Positions 17,822 to 26,352 of a stretch of DNA of 64,000 bases are shown here, one piece after another; the first letter of the stretch is position 1, and each line of letters begins with the position of its first letter. Under the pieces are notes generated by a model that saw only the letters and a list, made by a program, of their open reading frames with translations, was not told where the DNA came from and did no database searches. The stretch comes from Acetobacterium wieringae (lineage in GTDB: Bacteria; Bacillota; Clostridia; Eubacteriales; Eubacteriaceae): assembly GCF_001766835.1 (NCBI RefSeq), contig NZ_LKEU01000036.1, forward strand, positions 1-64,000, written 5' to 3'. The translations under genes were made by a program, and so were the position numbers.

Positions 17822-19342
17822 TTACTGAAGCTTAAATTGATTGGTCTGTCTTTTTAATATCTCAGCCTGGTTAAAGAGTTCTTGACTGGCGGCGGCAGTT
17901 TCTTCCGATGTTGCTGAATTAGTATGAACCACGTTGGCAATAATACTGATCCCTGAATTGATTTCGTGAATGTTTTGGGTTTGCTGCTCTGATGCTTTGC
18001 CAACTGCTTCAACCCGGGTTTCAACGGCTTTCATACTCGCTTTGATTTCGTCCAGTGCTTCCGACACCCGATTTGCCACTTCGATACCGATTTTGACATT
18101 CTTTCCCGATGCTTCAATCAAACTGGAGGTTTGTTTTACTGCGTCAGTCGTGCGGATGGAGAGGTTTCTTACCTCGCTGGCGACCACTGCAAACCCTTTG
18201 CCATGTTCCCCGGCCCGAGCGGCCTCCACACTGGCATTTAATGCCAGTACATTGGTTTGAAAGGCAATCTCATCGATTACTTTGATGATGTTTCCGATAT
18301 TCTGCGATGAATCATTAATGTCATCCATACAGGCCAGCATATTATGCATTTCCCGGTCACCGCTGTTAACCTTAGCCTGGGCATCACGGACCAATGCAAC
18401 AGCTTGACTGACACTTTCGCCGTTGATGGTAGTCTGCTCATCAATTTCGTTGATGGAGGCAGTCAGTTCCTCAATGGAACTGGCCTGTTCCGTGCCGCCA
18501 ATCGACAGGGATGTGCTGGCCGTGGAAATATTCTGGGCACCCATGGCAACCTCTTCCGAAGAATCCGCTATTTTTTTTAAAGCTGTTCGCATATTAACGA
18601 TCATCCGCTCAATCGCCACGGCTAATACGCCGATTTCGTCTTTACTTTTGACCGTTTCAACTTGTTGCGTCAGATCGCCTTGCGCTACCCGATTGGTGAC
18701 TTTTTCCAGCATCACTAATGGTCGGGTCATCCGGTCAGTAATGATCCAAATGACAATACCCGCCAGCGTAACGGCCACGATGGAAAATAAAATCAGCATA
18801 TTTCTGAAATCCATAGCCAATTTGTCATAGATGGTATTGGGAATTCCCACGTACCAGATGCCGATCACCTCGCCCTTGGCATTGGTGATCGGTTTATAGA
18901 CTGTTTGGTTCCAGACACCCACTACATTGGCCTTACCGATGTATGTTTCGCCCTGATCCAAAACAGTTTTTTTAACCACGTCGGTTGCCTCCGTATTAAC
19001 CGCCCGATTACCTTCTGCATCTTTTACGTTTGTGGCAACCCGGGTATCATCTTGAAAGACCGTTACCGTATCCCCTGTTAACTCCCCGATTCGATCAACA
19101 ATTCCGAAATTATCATTCATTTTCACCGAGCCTTTGTACAAATCGCCCTCTTTAATAATCCAGTCCCCGGGAATCTGCTGATCCAGGAAAGCCTCGCCCA
19201 AAGCAGCATCACTCAGGAGCTTGGAGCGGGCAGCATCAAGCACTTTATTCTGCATGCTGTTTACCGCATAAATACCGATTCCAAGGTTGATTAAAACAAT
19301 GGCCGACACAAACAGGGCTACGATTTTATACTTGAATTTCAT
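17822..19342 (-). CDS. Methyl-accepting chemotaxis protein with Cache-type sensor
   Basis: A 506-residue chemoreceptor. A membrane helix at about 5-28 and another near 183-205 enclose an extracellular single-Cache-like domain (DDTRVATNV, VGVWNQTVYKPITNAKGEVIGIWYVG), which usually binds small organic acids or amines. HAMP follows, then the signalling hairpin with tip QTNVLALNASVEAARAG. It ends at KRQTNQFKLQ with no CheR pentapeptide. ATG 19342 follows AAGGAG; the TTG one codon upstream is less likely. It converges on larC. Confidence 0.92.
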   Translation of the reverse strand: MKFKYKIVALFVSAIVLINLGIGIYAVNSMQNKVLDAARSKLLSDAALGEAFLDQQIPGDWIIKEGDLYKGSVKMNDNFGIVDRIGELTGDTVTVFQDDTRVATNVKDAEGNRAVNTEATDVVKKTVLDQGETYIGKANVVGVWNQTVYKPITNAKGEVIGIWYVGIPNTIYDKLAMDFRNMLILFSIVAVTLAGIVIWIITDRMTRPLVMLEKVTNRVAQGDLTQQVETVKSKDEIGVLAVAIERMIVNMRTALKKIADSSEEVAMGAQNISTASTSLSIGGTEQASSIEELTASINEIDEQTTINGESVSQAVALVRDAQAKVNSGDREMHNMLACMDDINDSSQNIGNIIKVIDEIAFQTNVLALNASVEAARAGEHGKGFAVVASEVRNLSIRTTDAVKQTSSLIEASGKNVKIGIEVANRVSEALDEIKASMKAVETRVEAVGKASEQQTQNIHEINSGISIIANVVHTNSATSEETAAASQELFNQAEILKRQTNQFKLQ

Positions 19343-19510
19343 CAATCATTCTCCTTATCGGTAAGTATATTGGCTTATTTATATTTTTATCCAATTTGCG
19401 CGCCGATAAACAAAAAATGCCAGCTTCCTGTTTTCAATTACCATAACCTGAGCTATAAGATCCGTCTATTTTCTTTATTTTAACATAATAATCCTCCGTA
19501 TCACGCAACA

Positions 19511-19553
19511 AAACACCGATAACTTGTTAAAAACAAGGTGCCGGTGTTTTTTT
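19511..19553. terminator. Terminator after the DUF2786 gene
   Basis: AAACACCG (19511-19518) and CGGTGTTT (19542-19549) enclose an inner CTTGTT/AACAAG pairing. A T7 run follows on plus and a T-rich tract on minus. It sits 16 bp past the end of the minus-strand DUF2786 gene. Confidence 0.75.
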
Positions 19554-19568
19554 GCTTACCTTTGATTT

Positions 19569-20291
19569 TCAGACAGCTTCTTGATTTGTCGTTGGATTAT
19601 CTTCTGCTGTCGTTTTTTCTTTTGTATCTGCCAATTTATTTTGGGTCGTAAAGACCTTGCCTTCACGGTAGCCCTGAGCATAAAACGAATAATGATCATC
19701 ATGATTCTTCTCTTTAATGTGCGCACGTTCCATCGGTTCAAGAATTGCTTTAACTTCCGGTGGGACCACCATCACCAGCCCCCACTCCTGATGCACATAC
19801 TCCTGGGTCGTGTAAGCGTCATCCAAACCTTCATAAAAACCCTTACCATAAGTTTCACACGCTTCATTAATGATATTAGCTGGCTGCTCATTTAACTTCA
19901 TCACTTTTTTTATCGCTTTGATCTGGGTTCGCACACAATCAACAGCATAGGCAAAAATGCTGTTGCAAATCAGCGCATCTTCCTCGTAACCATGAAAAAT
20001 AATATAATGGCGTTGCGATCCGGACGGCGTGACCATATAAAAGACACAGCAGTTGTTCTCCGAAATCACATCCGCCAGGCCAGTCATCCAATGCTCACTG
20101 CGGGTTGTATAATAAATATCACTATCCACTTTAATCGGATTTTCATCATGGCGCAATAATTCCCGTTCAGTCAGCTTGTATTCAACCATCAGCTTTTTTG
20201 CTTTTAATATTGCGTAATTTGCTTCATTGGGATTGGGACTTCTACCAAGGGCTAACAGTTTTTTTATTCGATCTTTGATATTGGCTTCCAT
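19569..20291 (-). CDS. DUF2786 domain protein
   Basis: A 240-residue soluble protein whose first about 45 residues (IKKLLALGRSPNPNEANYAI, KAKKLMVEYKL) match DUF2786. The middle may belong to the associated DUF7168-like region. The C-terminus is a Thr/Glu/Asn-rich tail. Relatives are common in prophages and mobile DNA, but no phage genes lie beside it here. Molecular function is unknown. Confidence 0.75.
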   Translation of the reverse strand: MEANIKDRIKKLLALGRSPNPNEANYAILKAKKLMVEYKLTERELLRHDENPIKVDSDIYYTTRSEHWMTGLADVISENNCCVFYMVTPSGSQRHYIIFHGYEEDALICNSIFAYAVDCVRTQIKAIKKVMKLNEQPANIINEACETYGKGFYEGLDDAYTTQEYVHQEWGLVMVVPPEVKAILEPMERAHIKEKNHDDHYSFYAQGYREGKVFTTQNKLADTKEKTTAEDNPTTNQEAV

Positions 20292-20449
20292 TTTTCTTCC
20301 TCGTTTTGAACTTTCTGCTTTTTGCCAAAAACAAACACTTCAATATAGAATCCATCTTAATTAAATATCATTTTACTATACATCTCTTATTTTATTTGGT
20401 ATGGCTCCAACTGTCAAGAACGAAGACGGAAAAATTTATGGATTCTTAA

Positions 20450-21217
20450 TTATTTTAGGATGGGATTTTCAAACCGTCGCCACTTAAGGGTTTTCTTTCC
20501 ATACTGAATCGCTTTCTGGGGACAGCGGTTGATACAGGCGGTGCAGTGCGTACATTGTTTTGCCGTCCAAACCGGCTTGTTATTAACCATTTGAATCGCC
20601 GAAACAGGACAAATTTTCTCGCATTTTCTACAACCGTTACACTTGTTATCAGCATAAAAGAGCCTGGTTTTTCGGCCATGGACGTATAGCGGATAGGCCA
20701 CCTTGGTCAAAAACGATTTTTTTCGTTTGCTGCCATCATCTTTCTTTTTCTTAGATATCGCTGCGATAATGTCAGTTAGCTTTTTATCTGTTGCAATCTG
20801 TATTTTCTTTTGTAGCGCTGGCCCTGTTGGTTGGTACATCATAATGTAATTGCTGGCCATCTTAAGTTCAAACGCAGCATCGAGCGACACCTTTTGCTTT
20901 TTCAGGAGATCTTCCAGCATTTTCGGCGTTCCGCCCATTCCGCCACCACAAGTCATCACACTAAATACATAAGGTTGCATGCGGGCTTCCAGATTTTGTT
21001 CAATTATAAGCTCAGCGATAAAATCAGCTACAATTGAAGGTACGCCATAAAAGTAAACCGGGAAAATAAAGCCTATTTTTTCATCGCCTGAAAGCGAATA
21101 AACAAAAGATTTCTCTTTCATAGCCGTGGTTATATCGACAAGTCGTTCTCCCAGTTCATCACCAATTCTTTTTGCCACATACAACGAATTACCGGTTCCG
21201 GTAAAATAAAATATCAT
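20450..21217 (-). CDS. EFR1-type flavodoxin-ferredoxin fusion
   Basis: Electron carrier of 255 residues. The N-terminal flavodoxin fold opens with YFTGTGNSLYVAKRI, the FMN phosphate loop. The C-terminus carries two 4Fe-4S motifs, CNGCRKCEKICP and CTHCTACINRCP, at about residues 190-240. A lysine-rich linker lies between. It probably shuttles electrons between ferredoxin-level donors and an unknown enzyme. The ArsR-type regulator gene is 37 bp upstream on the same strand, so the two form an operon. Confidence 0.88.
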   Translation of the reverse strand: MIFYFTGTGNSLYVAKRIGDELGERLVDITTAMKEKSFVYSLSGDEKIGFIFPVYFYGVPSIVADFIAELIIEQNLEARMQPYVFSVMTCGGGMGGTPKMLEDLLKKQKVSLDAAFELKMASNYIMMYQPTGPALQKKIQIATDKKLTDIIAAISKKKKDDGSKRKKSFLTKVAYPLYVHGRKTRLFYADNKCNGCRKCEKICPVSAIQMVNNKPVWTAKQCTHCTACINRCPQKAIQYGKKTLKWRRFENPILK

Positions 21218-21254
21218 CTTCTTCTCCTTTATTTTGAGTATGTAATTTGATACG

Positions 21255-21587
21255 CTACTTGCATTGTTTCATTAACAGTTCAATATGCTCCACCAATGTT
21301 TTTAAATGCAGCAACCTGCTTTTTTCCGGATCCAGATAATAAAAATTCATGGTTCCTTGCTTACTCACATTAACAATCTTAGCATCCATCAGGATTTTGA
21401 TATGATGGGATACTGCTGGTCGGGACAGATTGACTTTTTTGGTAATTTCCCCTACCCGAATGCCAGGATAGCACCCATTTTCCATAATTGCCACCATGAT
21501 TAACTGTCGGGTTTCATCCCCGATGGCGGTGAGTAGTGGTTGACAATCTTTGAACATTTCAATCAGCGCTTTTTGCTCGTTACTCAT
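21255..21587 (-). CDS. ArsR-family winged-helix repressor
   Basis: A 110-residue ArsR/SmtB-type regulator with a helix-turn-helix around KKVNLSRPAVSHHIKILMDA. The alpha-3 metal box ELCVCDL seen in arsenic and cadmium sensors is absent, so it may sense something other than metal or respond to redox or ligand. GGAGG precedes ATG 21587. A perfect palindrome lies 25 bp upstream of its start, indicating autoregulation of this gene and the EFR1 gene. Confidence 0.88.
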   Translation of the reverse strand: MSNEQKALIEMFKDCQPLLTAIGDETRQLIMVAIMENGCYPGIRVGEITKKVNLSRPAVSHHIKILMDAKIVNVSKQGTMNFYYLDPEKSRLLHLKTLVEHIELLMKQCK

Positions 21588-21611
21588 TTCTGGTACTCCC
21601 TTCCTCCGTTT

Positions 21612-21635
21612 AATGGTTTAATTCATTAAACCATT
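21612..21635 (-). promoter_or_regulatory. Operator palindrome for the ArsR-type repressor
   Basis: AATGGTTTAAT-TC-ATTAAACCATT is a perfect 11-bp inverted repeat with a 2-bp centre, located just upstream of the arsR-like start. The symmetry and spacing fit an ArsR dimer site. Confidence 0.7.
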
Positions 21636-21788
21636 GCTAACAGTATACATGAATAAATATTTTTATCAACATCGGGAAAGAAATTCGAGACCATTCAAGT
21701 TGATTATCTGCGTTTTTTTCATCCGATCCGTATTCAACGACTGTAAAGCAATTCCCTCCTTCAGGCCATTTATTCCCCACAATCACAC

Positions 21789-21840
21789 TTGACAACGGGT
21801 TAAAAATACAATAAAATATTAATCATATATAGTTACTATG
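21789..21840 (+). promoter_or_regulatory. larE promoter with CATA-N9-TATG operator
   Basis: TTGACA (21789-21794), 17-bp spacer, TAAAAT (21812-21817), then CATATATAGTTACTATG (21824-21840) six bases downstream. This is the same promoter-operator layout as at the cysK and other sulfur genes in this window. Confidence 0.75.
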
Positions 21841-21861
21841 ATTAATGTGAAGGAGTGTATT

Positions 21862-22668
21862 ATGGATAACCTGACCAATAAATATCAAGCGTTAAAAGAT
21901 TACCTGAACGAACTGGAAAGTGTCGCTGTAGCCTTTTCTGGTGGTGTTGATTCGACGTTTTTGCTAAAGGTTGCTTACGATGTCTTAGGAAAAAAAGCGG
22001 TTGCAGTGACCGCCCGGTCCGAGAGCTTTCCCAAGCGCGAATTACAGGAAGCCACCGCCTATGCTGAAGAATTGGGTGTCGATCACTTTATAATTGATTC
22101 GGAAGAGCTGGATATTGAAGGTTTTTCCCATAATCCCAAGAACCGCTGTTATTTATGCAAGTCCGAGCTTTTTACCAAGATCAAAGAAATTGTGACTCTT
22201 CAGAAATTAAATTACGTTATTGAAGGCTCCAACACTGACGATGATGGTGATTACCGACCGGGACTATTAGCGGTAACCGAGTTAGGTGTCAAAAGCCCGT
22301 TACGATTTGCCAAGCTTTCCAAGGATGAAATCCGTCAGCTGTCGAAGGAATTGAATCTTCCCACCTGGAACAAACAATCCTTTGCCTGTCTGTCTTCCCG
22401 ATTCCCTTATGGCGAGAATATTACCCCAGATCGCCTGCAGATGATCGACCAGGCTGAACAATACCTTCTTGATCTCGGCTTCCATCAGGTGCGCGTCCGC
22501 TATCACGGTGACCTGGCCCGGATCGAAACCGATGAAGCCGGTTTCGAAACCTTAGTTAATGAAGGTATTCGCAGTAAAATTCATGATCGTTTTAAAACCA
22601 TTGGCTTCACTTATATCAGCCTTGATTTAAAAGGCTATCGAACCGGCAGCATGAACGAGACGCTATAA
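21862..22668 (+). CDS. larE: ATP-dependent sacrificial sulfur transferase LarE
   Basis: LarE adenylates the pincer precursor and inserts sulfur, either from its own cysteine or through a 4Fe-4S cluster depending on subtype. The PP-loop SGGVDSTFLLK is near residue 35; NRCYLCK and FACLSSR carry cysteines, the latter at the position of the catalytic residue of Lactobacillus LarE. At 268 residues it has family length. AAGGAG is six bases before ATG 21862. It stands 4 kb from larB-larC, is transcribed separately, and carries the sulfur-regulon operator. Confidence 0.92.
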   Translation: MDNLTNKYQALKDYLNELESVAVAFSGGVDSTFLLKVAYDVLGKKAVAVTARSESFPKRELQEATAYAEELGVDHFIIDSEELDIEGFSHNPKNRCYLCKSELFTKIKEIVTLQKLNYVIEGSNTDDDGDYRPGLLAVTELGVKSPLRFAKLSKDEIRQLSKELNLPTWNKQSFACLSSRFPYGENITPDRLQMIDQAEQYLLDLGFHQVRVRYHGDLARIETDEAGFETLVNEGIRSKIHDRFKTIGFTYISLDLKGYRTGSMNETL

Positions 22669-22713
22669 AAAAACAGGATTGCTAGACTCTTTGATTTAGT
22701 AATCCTGTTTTTT
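22668..22713 (+). terminator. larE terminator
   Basis: AAAAAACAGGATT (22668-22680) pairs with AATCCTGTTTTTT (22701-22713), starting at the last base of the stop codon. A/T tails on both sides could also stop the converging minus-strand gene. Confidence 0.85.
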
Positions 22714-22742
22714 GTCGTCTCTTTTATCATATTCTAATCTAA

Positions 22743-23432
22743 CTAGCTATTGTGCCAACGCATTGTTTTTTCATCATTTTGTGCTGTCACAGCTAAATCA
22801 TAAAAGCGCCTTAATAAGGCTTTACCATATGTTCTATGTTCAATAGTATTACAAAATACATCGCCTACACATTCTGGATGAAATTGAACGCCCCAGACGT
22901 TTTCCTTATATCGAAGTGCATGAGTCGTCTCAAAATCATTTTCTGCCAATATCACGGTATCAGGTGGTATTTTGGTAACGGTCTGAAAGTGGGACGAATA
23001 TGCACTAAAACGGGCTGGTAATACCCCCAGCAATGGATCTTTCTTGCCATCTTCAGTAAGATGAATCTCAACCTCGCCTTTTTCTTCACCCTGTTCATGA
23101 TAGTCAACCGAACCACCAAAGGTATGGGCAAGCAATTGATGTCCAAAACAGATACCCAAAACAGGAATGTTCTTTTTAACAACCTGTTTTAACCATTGCG
23201 CGGTTGCTACCCCCCAGGGTTCCAAATCCGTTACCATTGAAGGGGAACCAGTAATAATAATGCCAGCAATATCGTCCGGCAGAATTGGTACGGCATTTTC
23301 ATAGACTGAAATTACCCGGACATCATCATATGGTATTCCGATACATTGGGCAATGCGGACATCACAGTCGCCACATTTGTTGATCACATGTTGATCCGAT
23401 GATCCGGTCTTTATAATGAGTAGTTTTTTCAT
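22743..23432 (-). CDS. Class I glutamine amidotransferase, GMP-synthase-like stand-alone domain
   Basis: A 229-residue GATase1 domain with nucleophile GICFGHQLLAH, and the His-Glu pair in QFHPE. It belongs to the stand-alone GMP-synthase-glutaminase-like group whose members act on amines, gamma-glutamyl peptides or unknown partners; no synthetase domain or gene is adjacent. GGAGG precedes ATG 23432. A longer in-frame reading to 23465 would run into the operator, so the shorter start is preferred. Its promoter carries the sulfur-regulon operator, so a role with gamma-glutamyl or sulfur amino acids is possible. Confidence 0.85.
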   Translation of the reverse strand: MKKLLIIKTGSSDQHVINKCGDCDVRIAQCIGIPYDDVRVISVYENAVPILPDDIAGIIITGSPSMVTDLEPWGVATAQWLKQVVKKNIPVLGICFGHQLLAHTFGGSVDYHEQGEEKGEVEIHLTEDGKKDPLLGVLPARFSAYSSHFQTVTKIPPDTVILAENDFETTHALRYKENVWGVQFHPECVGDVFCNTIEHRTYGKALLRRFYDLAVTAQNDEKTMRWHNS

Positions 23433-23462
23433 AATAGTTCCTCCTTCAAACAACGCTCTTTT

Positions 23463-23514
23463 CATACTTTTCCTATATGTAATAAATTATATATAATAAC
23501 GTGCTAATTGTCAA
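23463..23514 (-). promoter_or_regulatory. Amidotransferase promoter with CATA-N9-TATG operator
   Basis: On minus: TTGACA (23514-23509), 17-bp spacer, TATAAT (23491-23486), then the 17-bp operator at 23479-23463. Read on plus the operator is CATACTTTTCCTATATG. Confidence 0.75.
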
Positions 23515-23546
23515 TAGAAATGGCTGATGAAATAAATAACATTATT

Positions 23547-23563
23547 CATATTATTTTTATATG
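23547..23563. promoter_or_regulatory. CATA-N9-TATG site between two divergent promoters
   Basis: CATATTATTTTTATATG matches the cysK operator at 15 of 17 positions. It lies upstream of both the amidotransferase and metQ promoters, so it could serve as an auxiliary site for either. Confidence 0.6.
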
Positions 23564-23580
23564 TTTTGTGTGTTTTATTC

Positions 23581-23639
23581 TTGCAAAAACAAATGGTTCC
23601 TGTTATAATAAATCGCATTAAACATATAAAATTACTATG
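23581..23639 (+). promoter_or_regulatory. metQ-operon promoter with CATA-N9-TATG operator
   Basis: TTGCAA (23581-23586), 17-bp spacer, TATAAT (23604-23609), then CATATAAAATTACTATG (23623-23639). The operator shares TTACTATGAT with the larE site. The leader ORF follows 20 bp later. Confidence 0.75.
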
Positions 23640-23659
23640 ATATGAAAGGTGGTGACCTC

Positions 23660-23689
23660 ATGACTAAATCCATGTGTTGTCTGATGTAG
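23660..23689 (+). CDS. Nine-residue leader peptide MTKSMCCLM upstream of metQ
   Basis: ATG ACT AAA TCC ATG TGT TGT CTG ATG TAG. A strong ribosome site (AAAGGTGGTGA) ends 4-5 bases before the ATG. Three of nine residues are Met and two are Cys, and it ends 65 bp before metQ. A second leader in this window, ahead of O-acetylhomoserine sulfhydrylase, shares Ser-Met-Cys-Cys with 11 of 12 identical bases. It is too short to be a stable protein; a cis-acting leader that senses Cys or Met supply is the best reading. Confidence 0.7.
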   Translation: MTKSMCCLM

Positions 23690-23754
23690 TAATTACATGT
23701 AGTAGATAAACCAAAAAAATAAAAATTTTATGATTAGAAAAGAGAGGATCTCAA

Positions 23755-24588
23755 ATGAAAACTAAACGAATTATCGGATTTATTGCAATTATAAGCATTT
23801 TGCTGATCGCCCTCACTGGTTGTTCTTCATCAAGTGCTGCCACAACCGAACCAGCAAAGGTTTTGAAAGTGGGCGTGTGTGCCGGACCATATGGCGATAT
23901 GTTCACAGAAGCAATTCAACCTTCCTTGGAAGAAAAAGGCTACACCGTTGAAATCGTCGAATTCTCAGACTATGTTCAACCAAACAAAGCATTAGCCGCC
24001 GGTGAAATTGATCTCAACCTGTTTCAGCATTCTACTTACTTGACCAACTTTGCCAAAGAGAACAACTTAGACCTAACCTTCATCAAAGAAGTTCCCACTG
24101 CTGCGATGGGAATTTTTTCCGAAAAATATAAAACCATTAATGATATCGAAGACGGCGCTACCGTAGCGATTCCAAATGATGCGACTAACTTATCCCGGGC
24201 TATTCGAGTCTTGGCGCAAACCAATATTATCACCATCGACCCAGCTGTCGATCCTAAAACAGCCACTCAAAACACCCTTTCCAGCAATCCTAAAAATTTA
24301 CAGTTTGTCGAAATCGAAGCGCCTCAATTACCAAGAAGTCTTGACAGTGTCGGCATTGCCGTGATTAACGGTAATTATGCACTCAGTTCAGGACTCAACC
24401 TTTCTGATGCCCTTTATAATGAAAAACTGTCTGAGGGCTACATCAATGGTGTCGCTGTCCGAATTGAAGATAAAGATTCCGATTTTGCGAAAGATGTCAT
24501 TGCCGCAATCGAATCCGATGACTTTAAAAAAGTAATCGAGGATCCGACCAAACAATATGTTTCTTTCCAAAGACCATCTGACTATTAA
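23755..24588 (+). CDS. metQ: Methionine ABC transporter substrate-binding lipoprotein MetQ
   Basis: Extracytoplasmic NlpA-family lipoprotein that delivers methionine to MetNI. Signal peptide with lipobox LTGC puts the lipid-anchored cysteine at residue 23. LKVGVCAGPYGDMF and NLFQHSTYLTNF are typical of the family. Length 277 is normal. It is the first full gene after the leader peptide and sulfur-type operator, which supports a sulfur amino-acid substrate, although NlpA proteins can carry other ligands. Confidence 0.92.
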   Translation: MKTKRIIGFIAIISILLIALTGCSSSSAATTEPAKVLKVGVCAGPYGDMFTEAIQPSLEEKGYTVEIVEFSDYVQPNKALAAGEIDLNLFQHSTYLTNFAKENNLDLTFIKEVPTAAMGIFSEKYKTINDIEDGATVAIPNDATNLSRAIRVLAQTNIITIDPAVDPKTATQNTLSSNPKNLQFVEIEAPQLPRSLDSVGIAVINGNYALSSGLNLSDALYNEKLSEGYINGVAVRIEDKDSDFAKDVIAAIESDDFKKVIEDPTKQYVSFQRPSDY

Positions 24589-24597
24589 AATTTTAAC

Positions 24598-24630
24598 AAA
24601 AGCTCAGTTAATTTAAAGAACTGAGCTTTT
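24598..24630 (+). terminator. Attenuating hairpin between metQ and metN
   Basis: AAAAGCTCAGTT (24598-24609) pairs with AACTGAGCTTTT (24619-24630). It lies inside an otherwise continuous operon, so it probably lets the binding protein be made in excess over the permease and downstream genes. Confidence 0.65.
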
Positions 24631-24661
24631 GCCTTAAATCCTATAGAAAAAGGTAACGATT

Positions 24662-25675
24662 ATGATTGAATTCAAGCATGTCTCTGTCAGCTTTAAACAG
24701 CACAAACAAATTTTTGAGGCTGTTAATGATGCCCATTTTAAAATTGAAAAGGGTGAGATCTTTGGTATCGCCGGTTCAAGTGGTGCTGGCAAAAGCACCC
24801 TGCTTCGTACCATCAATTTATTACAGACTGTTTCCTCCGGTGAAATATTGGTAGACGGCGAAAATGTCACCAATTATCGGAGAACACAGTTGCGAATACT
24901 CCGTCGCAATATCGGGATGATTTTTCAACACTTTAATCTGGCCCGAAATCTAACCGTCTATCAGAATATTGCCTTTGTTTTAAAGGCAGCAGGGAAATCA
25001 AAAGCGGAAACTGAAACCCGGGTCAAAGAATTACTGGATCTGGTCAATTTATCGGAGAAGTCCAATTCCTACCCCGCCAACCTTTCAGGTGGTGAAAAAC
25101 AGCGGGTTGCAATTGCCCGGGCACTGGCCAATGATGCCAAAATTCTGCTCTGTGATGAGCCCACATCCGCTCTTGATCTGGAAACCACCTCATCCATTTT
25201 AAGCTTATTAAAAGACCTGAATAAAAAATTTGGTATCACCATTGTCATCATCACCCATGAACTGGATGTCATCAAAAGTATCTGTACCCGATGTGCGGTA
25301 ATGAACAAGGGCTCGGTCGTCGAAATTGGCGATGTCTATGATATTTTCACCAAACCACGGGAAGACTTCACCCGACAGTTATTAAGTCATACCAGTCATT
25401 TCAATTTGCCTGAGCAAATTATTGACAAGATGCAAGGGCCAATTATCCGCCTGACGTTTAAGGGGGACAATGCCAACAACCCGATTCTTTATTACGCTGC
25501 CAATACCTTTCAGATTGGTTTTAATATTTTATTGGGAAAGGTTGAATACATCAACGATTTACCGCTTGGGATACTATATGTTCAGCTAATTGGCGAAACT
25601 GAGCCACTAAAACTGGCAATCGAATTTCTTGCCGCAAATACGGCCGATTTGGAGGTAATCAATCATGGACTTTGA
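24662..25675 (+). CDS. metN: Methionine ABC transporter ATPase MetN
   Basis: ATPase with Walker A GSSGAGKSTL, signature LSGGEKQR, Walker B ILLCDEPTSALD, and switch histidine in VIITHELDV. The C-terminal about 80 residues after 260 form a NIL domain, the ACT-like fold through which methionine inhibits MetN in E. coli. At 337 residues it has normal length. It overlaps metI by 11 nt. Confidence 0.94.
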   Translation: MIEFKHVSVSFKQHKQIFEAVNDAHFKIEKGEIFGIAGSSGAGKSTLLRTINLLQTVSSGEILVDGENVTNYRRTQLRILRRNIGMIFQHFNLARNLTVYQNIAFVLKAAGKSKAETETRVKELLDLVNLSEKSNSYPANLSGGEKQRVAIARALANDAKILLCDEPTSALDLETTSSILSLLKDLNKKFGITIVIITHELDVIKSICTRCAVMNKGSVVEIGDVYDIFTKPREDFTRQLLSHTSHFNLPEQIIDKMQGPIIRLTFKGDNANNPILYYAANTFQIGFNILLGKVEYINDLPLGILYVQLIGETEPLKLAIEFLAANTADLEVINHGL

Positions 25676-26324
25676 TTTAAAAGCAGCTCTGTTTCTAACC
25701 TTTGGTCAAACCATGCAAATGGTCATTTCGTCCCTGTTGGCCGCCATTATCATTGGTGGCAGTATTGGCCTGCTATTGTTTTTAACATCGAACACACTTT
25801 TTCTCAAAAATCGGGCCATCAATCAAATTGTCGGTGTCATTATTAATATCACCCGTTCAATCCCCTTTCTGATCTTGCTGGTATTGATGATTCCCGTATC
25901 AAAGGCGATCGTGCATACATCGATCGGTCCCAATGCTGTGGTCATTCCTCTGGCAGTAGCGGCCATTGCCTTTTTGGGCCGACTGTCTGAAGCCTCCTTT
26001 TCCGATGTTGATAATGGCGTGTTGGAAGCCGCCATTGCTTCTGGGGCCAGTAAATTGTCGATTGTACTGAAGATTCTGCTGCCGGAAGCCTTACCATCGC
26101 TGATTAAAAACATTACCGTCACTGCGGTGTCATTAATCGGTTTTTCGGCTATGGCCGGAACCGTTGGCGGCGGTGGTATTGGCGATCTGGCCATCCGATA
26201 CGGCTATCAGCGCTATGAACCCGAAGTGATGTTTATCTGTGTGATCGTTCTGGTGCTGCTGGTACAGATCTTTCAGGTTATTGGGGATTCATCCGCAAAA
26301 AAACTGGATAAAACCAGCAAATAA
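25665..26324 (+). CDS. metI: Methionine ABC transporter permease MetI
   Basis: A 219-residue permease with five membrane helices and the EAA-type coupling loop near EAAIASGASKLSIVLKILLP. GGAGG sits just before ATG 25665 inside the end of metN. It completes the MetQNI importer. The next gene follows after 28 bp on the same strand. Confidence 0.93.
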   Translation: MDFDLKAALFLTFGQTMQMVISSLLAAIIIGGSIGLLLFLTSNTLFLKNRAINQIVGVIINITRSIPFLILLVLMIPVSKAIVHTSIGPNAVVIPLAVAAIAFLGRLSEASFSDVDNGVLEAAIASGASKLSIVLKILLPEALPSLIKNITVTAVSLIGFSAMAGTVGGGGIGDLAIRYGYQRYEPEVMFICVIVLVLLVQIFQVIGDSSAKKLDKTSK

Positions 26325-26352
26325 AACACTACTTAAGAATCGAGGAAACAAT

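Noticed and set aside
5157..19405. GCCGATAAACA at about 5157 and 19391 as sigma-28 (flagellar) promoter -10 elements
   Set aside because: The expected TAAA -35 at about 15 bp is missing in both, and they point away from the neighbouring minus-strand genes.
23633..23760. SAM or T-box riboswitch ahead of metQ
   Set aside because: The leader is only about 120 nt, with none of the conserved S-box or T-box segments; the short Cys/Met ORF explains it better.
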